The notes beneath the pieces are model-generated. The model ran no database searches, was not told where the DNA came from, and saw only the letters and a list, made by a program, of their open reading frames with translations. Source: Pseudobutyrivibrio sp. (GTDB lineage: Bacteria > Bacillota_A > Clostridia > Lachnospirales > Lachnospiraceae). From it: a DNA stretch of 9,346 nt. The position numbers and the translations under genes are program-made. Positions 5,706 to 9,346 of the stretch are shown piece after piece (position 1 is the stretch's first letter; every line of letters begins with the position of its first letter). Location: contig JAILNO010000065.1 of assembly GCA_024691465.1 (NCBI GenBank), positions 1 through 9,346 of the forward strand, in the 5' to 3' direction.

Positions 5706-6584
5706 ATGGATAGTATAAATCTCAAGGCACTAGGCAAGATTAATATAGGCCTAGATGTTACAGGCGTCAGAGCAGATGGATATCATGAGGTGAGGATGAT
5801 CATGCAGACGGTGAACCTATTTGATAAGGTCACCATCACTAAGTCTAAGGATTCATCAGTCACCATGTCTACTAATCTCAGATTCTTACCAATCAATGAT
5901 GACAATCTATGTATCAAGGCAGCCAAGCTGCTATTAGATGAGTTCCATATTAACACTGGCGTACATATAGATTTAGAGAAGCACATTCCGGTAGCTGCAG
6001 GTATGGCAGGTGGTTCTACTGATGCCGCTGCGGTGCTATTTGGAATTAATAAGATATTTAATCTTAAGCTTAACAGTAAGGATCTCATGGAGCGCGGAGT
6101 TAAGTTAGGCGCTGATGTTCCTTATTGTGTCATGAGAGGTACAGCATTAGCTGAGGGCATTGGTGAGGTGCTTACACCACTTAATCCTATGGTTAAGTGT
6201 CCAGTGCTTATTGCTAAGCCAGGTATCTCTGTATCAACCAAGCAGGTATATGAGTCACTCGATGCTTGCTTCGATAGGGTTAAGCATCCTGATATAGACC
6301 AGCTCATTTCAGACATCGATGCCAAGGATCTACAGGGGATATGTGATCATATGGGCAATGTCTTAGAGGAGGTAACCATTCCTCTTCATCCAATCATAGC
6401 AGATATCAAGGCTCACATGATGGAGCATGGTGCAGTGGGAGCCATGATGAGCGGTAGCGGTCCTACTGTCTTCGGTTTCTTCAGAGACAACAAGACAGCT
6501 AAGGCAGCCAAGGAAGCTTTGACTGAGACAGGTATGGTTAAGCAACTGTATCTGACTACTTTGTATAATACGAAGAACAACTAG
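5706..6584 (+). CDS. ispE: 4-diphosphocytidyl-2-C-methyl-D-erythritol kinase
   Basis: Phosphorylates CDP-methylerythritol with ATP in the MEP (non-mevalonate) pathway to isoprenoid precursors, in the cytoplasm. The 292-residue protein has normal family length. It opens INLKALGKINIGLDVTG with Lys11 and Asn13, followed by DGYHEV (24-29). It has the GHMP-kinase phosphate loop PVAAGMAGGSTDAAA (95-109), then LGADVPYC (134-141) with the catalytic Asp137, and the C-terminal glycine-rich MSGSGPTVFGFF (247-258). The ATG at 5706 is supported by the N-terminal motif, although the only Shine-Dalgarno, GGAG at 5690-5693, is weak and 12 bases away. It is the first gene of an operon with a GntR regulator 43 bases downstream and a DUF1934 gene. 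Isoprenoid precursors feed undecaprenyl phosphate, the carrier handled by UppP upstream, though the two are separate units. Confidence 0.96.
   Translation: MDSINLKALGKINIGLDVTGVRADGYHEVRMIMQTVNLFDKVTITKSKDSSVTMSTNLRFLPINDDNLCIKAAKLLLDEFHINTGVHIDLEKHIPVAAGMAGGSTDAAAVLFGINKIFNLKLNSKDLMERGVKLGADVPYCVMRGTALAEGIGEVLTPLNPMVKCPVLIAKPGISVSTKQVYESLDACFDRVKHPDIDQLISDIDAKDLQGICDHMGNVLEEVTIPLHPIIADIKAHMMEHGAVGAMMSGSGPTVFGFFRDNKTAKAAKEALTETGMVKQLYLTTLYNTKNN
6559..6575. promoter_or_regulatory. Near-perfect dyad over a TATAAT hexamer, candidate gntR operator/promoter
   Basis: CTTTGTAT-A-ATACGAAG is a 17-bp dyad with 7 of 8 arm positions paired, inside the last codons of ispE and about 52 bases before the gntR start. 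It contains a perfect -10, TATAAT (6564-6569), though no convincing -35 is seen. The TTTGTA...TAC core resembles GntR-family sites. Confidence 0.35.
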
Positions 6585-6627
6585 TAATTGGGAATTAAGG
6601 AAAGATTTAGAGGAGATTGTAATTAAT

Positions 6628-7302
6628 ATGACTGAGAACCTTACACTACAAATGGATGATTATTTACCACTCCGCGATGTGGTTTTTAACACCCTGCGCG
6701 AGGCGATCTTGAAAGGGGAACTTAAGCCGGGTGAGAGACTTATGGAGATGCACCTTGCTAACAAGCTAGGGGTCAGCAGAACACCTATCAGAGAGGCGAT
6801 TCGCATGCTCGAGCATGAGGGACTTGCTGTTACCATTCCTAGGAAGGGTGCACAGGTAGCTAAGATGACCGAGAAGGATCTACAGGATGTGCTTGAGGTC
6901 CGCGATGCACTAGATGCACTTGCAGTGGTGTGCGCCTGTGAGCGTATGACTGATGCACAGTTCGTGGAGCTGAAGGAGGCTATGAAGGCCTTCGAGGATG
7001 CCACCAAGACTGACGATGTGAGACGTATAGTTGAGACTGATGAGGCATTTCACGATGTGATATATGCAGCAGCAGCTAATCCTAAGCTTGAGAATATCAT
7101 CAATTCAGCTAGAGAGCAGATGTATCGATATCGTTATGAGTACGTTAAGAATCCATCTGTATATGCACAGCTCATTTCAGAGCACAAGTCCATTATTGAG
7201 GGATTCGATAGAAGGGACGTGGCATTCCTTAAGGACATTATGCACGTGCACCTGTCTAATCAGATCAATGCAGTACGCGAGGTTATTCGCGAGCAGAAAT
7301 AA
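6628..7302 (+). CDS. GntR/FadR-family transcriptional regulator with FCD domain
   Basis: A DNA-binding regulator of 224 residues. The N-terminal winged helix (about 12-76) shows the family signature LREAILKGELKPGERL (23-38), LANKLGVSRTPIREAIRMLE (43-62) as the recognition helix region, and the wing GLAVTIPRKGAQVA. The C-terminal all-helical FCD domain (about 82-215) carries the usual metal ligands Asp138 and His142 (TDEAFH), His186 (SEHK) and His208 (MHVHL), so it probably binds a metal and a small carboxylic acid. The effector cannot be read from sequence. The start is supported by AGGAGA (6611-6616) 11 bases upstream. It lies 43 bases after ispE in what looks like one operon. Clustered TTGTA/TACAA half-sites upstream of ispE and a dyad near the end of ispE suggest autoregulation. 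Confidence 0.95.
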   Translation: MTENLTLQMDDYLPLRDVVFNTLREAILKGELKPGERLMEMHLANKLGVSRTPIREAIRMLEHEGLAVTIPRKGAQVAKMTEKDLQDVLEVRDALDALAVVCACERMTDAQFVELKEAMKAFEDATKTDDVRRIVETDEAFHDVIYAAAANPKLENIINSAREQMYRYRYEYVKNPSVYAQLISEHKSIIEGFDRRDVAFLKDIMHVHLSNQINAVREVIREQK

Positions 7303-7323
7303 TTATTTGGAGAGCAACTTCTA

Positions 7324-7734
7324 ATGGTAGGAAATAAATGCAAGATTAGTCTTCACTCTAGTCAGAAGATGGGTGGAGACAGAGAAGTTACTGAAGAAAG
7401 TTACGAGGGCACGTACATAGAGCGTGGCCAGAAGAAATATATATCGTATAAACGAAGTACAGAGGATGGAGAGATTGATTGTCTCATCTCTTTTAATAGG
7501 AAGTCCATGAACTTAACCCAGAAGGGTATGCTTAATTCTAAGCTGGAGCTTATCCCAGGTAAGGAGACCAGCAATGTATATGGCACTCCTATGGGCAATC
7601 TGAATCTAGCGGTATACACCAGGCACTATCAGGTGGTGGAGACCCAGGATTCAGTTAAGCTCATCATAGACTATGACATAGTCACAGGAACTGAGCCTAT
7701 TGAGACATCCATGGATATATTAGTTACTTTTTAA
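7324..7734 (+). CDS. DUF1934 (YwiB-like) beta-barrel protein
   Basis: A 136-residue cytoplasmic protein with no signal peptide. The alternating pattern of short strands fits the small beta-barrel family DUF1934, known from B. subtilis YwiB: an opening strand CKISLHSSQ, then ESYEGTYIERGQKKYISYKR (25-44), a central turn, FNRKSMNLTQKG, then YGTPMGNLNLAVYTRHYQVV (85-104) and KLIIDYDIVTG (112-122). The biochemical role is unknown. GGAGAG at 7309-7314 lies 9 bases before the ATG. The gene starts 21 bases after gntR and is the last of the ispE operon, closed at once by a strong terminator. The family assignment is from pattern and length, not from an alignment. Confidence 0.82.
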   Translation: MVGNKCKISLHSSQKMGGDREVTEESYEGTYIERGQKKYISYKRSTEDGEIDCLISFNRKSMNLTQKGMLNSKLELIPGKETSNVYGTPMGNLNLAVYTRHYQVVETQDSVKLIIDYDIVTGTEPIETSMDILVTF

Positions 7735-7738
7735 AAAA

Positions 7739-7793
7739 GAGCTAGCAATTCGCATGATACTTAAGGTACATGTGGTTGCTAGCTCATTTTTAT
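7739..7793. terminator. Long bidirectional intrinsic terminator
   Basis: A perfect 10-bp outer stem, GAGCTAGCAA (7739-7748) with TTGCTAGCTC (7776-7785), encloses a second near-continuous stem, CGCATG/CATGTG then TAC/GTA, around the loop TTAAG. The plus-strand exit is ATTTTTAT and the minus-strand exit is TTTTTT. It ends the ispE operon and can also stop transcripts from thiT. Confidence 0.9.
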
Positions 7794-7796
7794 GAC

Positions 7797-7831
7797 TTCT
7801 TGTGGGAAAAAAATGAAAACTCCCGCAAGAA
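7797..7831. repeat. Hairpin between the operon terminator and thiT
   Basis: TTCTTGTGGGA (7797-7807) and TCCCGCAAGAA (7821-7831) form an 11-bp stem with one G-U pair in one orientation and a C-A mismatch in the other, with a 14-base A-rich (T-rich on minus) loop. It starts 6 bases after the thiT stop. No uridine tract follows the stem, so it may protect the 3' end of the thiT message rather than terminate by itself. Confidence 0.5.
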
Positions 7832-7837
7832 TCTAAA

Positions 7838-8407
7838 TTAATTAGTAGCCATATCCTTCAGATTATTCATAACCTTCTGGATAGGTGGTAGGCAGAGGAT
7901 GATGATTGTTACGGCAGCTTCTGCACCGATGTAGATTGCGTTGTAAGCAAGGGAGTAAGTAAGTGGACTCCAGCCTTCCCATGCCCATTCTCCGAAGAAA
8001 ATCCAGCCTGAGATTACAGAGAATACGTATCTACCGAATATTGCAAGTAGATATCCCTTGATGAGACCGTGCTTAGCATTAGAGAAGAATCCTGACAATC
8101 CTAGAGCTCCGAAAGCTAAGATGTAATCAACAATCACCTGAGCGGGGAAGAGGATGTATGGATCTACGATTAAGTTGAGTAAGCCGTATGCTACACCTGT
8201 TACGATACCGATAGCTGGACCGAACCAGAAGCCTGGAAGGCAAGCTACTAGCATGGAAAGTAAGGTAACACTTCCACCTGTTGGGAAATGGAATACCTTG
8301 ATGTTGGAAAGCACAAAAGCAAGTGCAATAGATACTGCACAGAAAGCGAGCTGCTTAGCTGTGAGCTTGAGTTTGTTAGTGTTTGAATCAGATACGTGAT
8401 TTATCAT
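7838..8407 (-). CDS. thiT: Thiamine-specific ECF transporter substrate-binding subunit
   Basis: The S component of an energy-coupling-factor importer; it binds thiamine outside the membrane and docks on a shared EcfA/EcfA'/EcfT module encoded elsewhere. The 189-residue protein has about six membrane segments after a short polar N-terminus and contains FPTGGSVTLLSML (41-53), ALAFVLSNI near the start, QVIVDYILAFGALGLSG (90-106) and YSLAYNAIY (151-159). The TPP riboswitch directly upstream independently supports thiamine as substrate. By spacing to the L. lactis protein as I recall it, Tyr151 and Asn156 match pocket residues Tyr146 and Asn151, but the positions of His125 and Trp133 are Ser130 and Phe138 here. 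The start at 8407 follows GGGAG (8418-8422) by 10 bases, and that Shine-Dalgarno lies inside the switch hairpin. Confidence 0.92.
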   Translation of the reverse strand: MINHVSDSNTNKLKLTAKQLAFCAVSIALAFVLSNIKVFHFPTGGSVTLLSMLVACLPGFWFGPAIGIVTGVAYGLLNLIVDPYILFPAQVIVDYILAFGALGLSGFFSNAKHGLIKGYLLAIFGRYVFSVISGWIFFGEWAWEGWSPLTYSLAYNAIYIGAEAAVTIIILCLPPIQKVMNNLKDMATN

Positions 8408-8410
8408 ATT

Positions 8411-8443
8411 AAAAAATCTCCCTTCGTATAGACGCTAGGAGAT
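8411..8443 (-). terminator. Riboswitch-controlled terminator / RBS-containing hairpin
   Basis: On the minus strand ATCTCC (8443-8438) pairs with GGAGAT (8421-8416), with an inner CGT-CTAT-ACG stem, and the hairpin runs into TTTTTT (8416-8411). The 3' arm also contains the thiT Shine-Dalgarno, so the hairpin could block both elongation and translation. Its 5' arm overlaps a segment, CTCCTAGCG (8441-8433), complementary to the 5' end of the aptamer. Confidence 0.8.
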
Positions 8444-8452
8444 ACATGATCG

Positions 8453-8531
8453 AGCTTCCTTACGCTGGTATTATCCAGTTCAAGTAATAAGGGTCGGTGA
8501 AATCACCTCTCAGCAAATGCGCCCCTAGCGA
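8453..8531 (-). ncRNA. TPP (thi-box) riboswitch aptamer controlling thiT
   Basis: Read on the minus strand, the aptamer contains the conserved blocks in order: CTAGGGGCGC, GCTGAGAGGTG with the P3 stem GGTGA/TCACC, GACCCTT, then ACTTGAACTGGATAATACC and AGCGTAAGGAAGC. These match the thiamine pyrophosphate family, with ordinary variations in the last two blocks. The aptamer starts about 14 bases after the predicted start of transcription. When TPP is high it should switch thiT off. Confidence 0.95.
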
Positions 8532-8550
8532 AATATTTTAATTTGTATTT

Positions 8551-8579
8551 AAAATAGCATTACTTTTGCCATCCGTCAA
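8551..8579 (-). promoter_or_regulatory. Promoter for the TPP riboswitch-thiT transcript
   Basis: On the minus strand TTGACG (8579-8574) and TATTTT (8556-8551) are 17 bases apart, and TGC directly precedes the -10, an extended -10. Transcription would start near 8544, just before the aptamer. Confidence 0.6.
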
Positions 8580-8586
8580 TAATCAA

Positions 8587-8616
8587 ATAAAAAAGGAGCT
8601 GATGAACAGCTCCTTT
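8587..8616 (-). terminator. Intrinsic terminator of the carbohydrate-binding protein gene
   Basis: A perfect 10-bp stem (8592-8601 with 8607-8616), AAAGGAGCTG against CAGCTCCTTT, with the loop ATGAA. On the minus strand it runs into TTTTTTATTT, a strong exit; the plus-strand exit is weak. It lies about 70 bases after the stop codon at 8689 and shields the thiT promoter from read-through. Confidence 0.88.
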
Positions 8617-8688
8617 AATAATGCGTGAGTCACTATATCTATGTTATGTGATTTGTATTTATATATTTATATAAGTAGGGGTGAGGGA

Positions 8689-9346
8689 TTATTCAAATAT
8701 GTAGTTAATAGTACTATTTGAACTTCCGGTACCTATGATACCGAACTGGATGTCAGCACCTGAATAGATGGTTGAATTCCATGAGTATGGGGTAAATACA
8801 TAGTAATCACCATCTTCAGTAACGTTGGCACACCATAGCTGAGCAATATTGATATCGCTCTTCTTAATCTTAAGCTTCCAATTGTTTACAGTGTCACCTG
8901 TATTATTGGAAATCTTAAAGTTAACCAGGTATCCTGAACCCCAGTCATTTATGGTATAATCTAATCCTAGATCTGACGAAGTAGGGGTTGGATCTACAAT
9001 TGGTTCTGGTTCAGGGTCAGGCTCTGGTGTAGGTGTTACAGGTTCTGGCTCTGGCTCAGGATTAGGGGTTGGTGTAGGTGTCACTGGCTCAGGGTCTGGG
9101 GTTGGTGTAGGTGTTACAGGCTCTGGCTCTGGTTCAGGATCTGGCTCAGGTGTAGGAGTTACTGGCTTGGTTGGTGGGCTCATGGCGAACCAACTGTCGA
9201 TAGATACACTACCTAGCTTACCTACGAATGCAATGTTATTCATACCTTCTATGTTAGACATAGTAGCTATGAGAGTCTTGTACTCGCCATTAGTATTGCT
9301 GAGTCTGAATGAGCCTAAGAGCTCGCCCTCAGCAGAATCTTTATGA
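8689..9346 (-). CDS. Carbohydrate-binding C-terminus of a probably secreted polysaccharide-degrading protein, 5'-truncated
   Basis: The frame is open to the window edge, so the N-terminus and any catalytic domain lie beyond 9346; 218 residues are visible. Three regions can be read. First, the end of a CBM6-like jelly roll: GSFRLSNTNGEYKTLIATMS, then NIAFVGKLGSVSIDSWFAM, ending with the typical IDSWF motif. Second, a linker of about 65 residues made of VTPTP and EPDPEP blocks. Third, a CBM2-like domain of about 90 residues with DWGSGYLVNFKISN, NNWKLKIKK, LWCANV, YSWNSTIYSG and IQFGIIG; its four tryptophans fall where the family has core and cellulose-binding tryptophans. The pair of cysteines usual in CBM2 is absent, with only one cysteine seen. 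The likely parent is a secreted glycoside hydrolase or esterase for plant polysaccharide, but the catalytic class cannot be known from this window. Confidence 0.85.
   Translation of the reverse strand, partial: HKDSAEGELLGSFRLSNTNGEYKTLIATMSNIEGMNNIAFVGKLGSVSIDSWFAMSPPTKPVTPTPEPDPEPEPEPVTPTPTPDPEPVTPTPTPNPEPEPEPVTPTPEPDPEPEPIVDPTPTSSDLGLDYTINDWGSGYLVNFKISNNTGDTVNNWKLKIKKSDINIAQLWCANVTEDGDYYVFTPYSWNSTIYSGADIQFGIIGTGSSNSTINYIFE
8999..9167 (-). repeat. Pro/Thr/Glu linker-encoding repeats
   Basis: Four imperfect units, each opening VTPTP and continuing with a variable number of EP or DP pairs (11-16 residues per unit), arise from short GGTGTAGGTGTTAC- and GGCTCTGGTTC-like DNA repeats on the plus strand. 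Alternating acidic residue and proline gives a long, stiff, negatively charged spacer between the two binding modules. Unit number is probably variable between strains. Confidence 0.8.

Noticed and set aside
7064..7324. Open frame overlapping the 3' half of the GntR gene in another frame
   Set aside because: The GntR frame has full family motifs; the alternative is low-complexity Ser/Leu/Cys and has no SD.
8154..8399. Open frame of 81 codons on the plus strand opposite thiT
   Set aside because: It is an antisense shadow of a membrane protein gene with no ribosome binding site or motif.
8617..8688. Short AT-rich stretch between the last stop codon and its terminator
   Set aside because: I see no ORF, promoter or structured RNA; it reads as a plain 3' untranslated region.
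8996..9170. Repeat block that could be mistaken for a CRISPR-like or minisatellite array
   Set aside because: The units are short, irregular and in frame, coding a Pro/Thr/Glu linker; there are no spacers of uniform length.

Overview
The window looks like a chromosomal segment of a Lachnospiraceae-type Firmicute, in the Butyrivibrio, Pseudobutyrivibrio or Roseburia neighbourhood. That placement is inferred from gene content, not from a marker gene. The clues are a moderate GC content, strong AGGAGG-type ribosome binding sites, the MEP isoprenoid pathway, an ECF thiamine transporter under a TPP riboswitch, a likely flagellar-class promoter and a secreted protein with carbohydrate-binding modules. 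Most of it is ordinary core metabolism, and no mobile element, CRISPR array, defence system, tRNA or rRNA was seen.

Layout. 1-3031, plus strand: the 3' part of holA (DNA polymerase III delta), then pfkA behind its own good sigma-A promoter, then an overlapping SPOUT rRNA methyltransferase gene and an 87-residue conserved-looking protein of unknown function. 3062-4743, plus strand: an extended -10 promoter drives a RelP/YwaC-type small alarmone synthetase with a TTG start, abutted by uppP (undecaprenyl-diphosphatase). This unit ends at a terminator shared with the convergent gene. 4750-5469, minus strand: a cysteine-free protein of unknown function, behind a sigma-28/sigma-D-like promoter. 5470-5705: a divergent regulatory region rich in TACAA/TTGTA half-sites. 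5706-7734, plus strand: ispE, a GntR/FCD regulator and a DUF1934 (YwiB-like) gene, closed by a long bidirectional terminator hairpin. 7838-8579, minus strand: thiT with promoter, TPP aptamer, antiterminator/terminator switch and start codon all legible. 8587-9346, minus strand: terminator and 3' end of a secreted-type protein with a CBM6-like tail, a Pro/Thr/Glu linker and a CBM2-like domain.

The observations most worth a second look are these: the complete TPP switch in front of a ThiT that appears to lack two aromatic thiamine-pocket residues; the coupling of an alarmone synthetase to a cell-wall lipid-carrier recycling enzyme; the sigma-D-like promoter on the unknown minus-strand gene; and the TACAA half-sites plus a near-perfect dyad over a TATAAT at the end of ispE, which together suggest autoregulation by the GntR protein. 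I did not find a clearly new multi-gene system.
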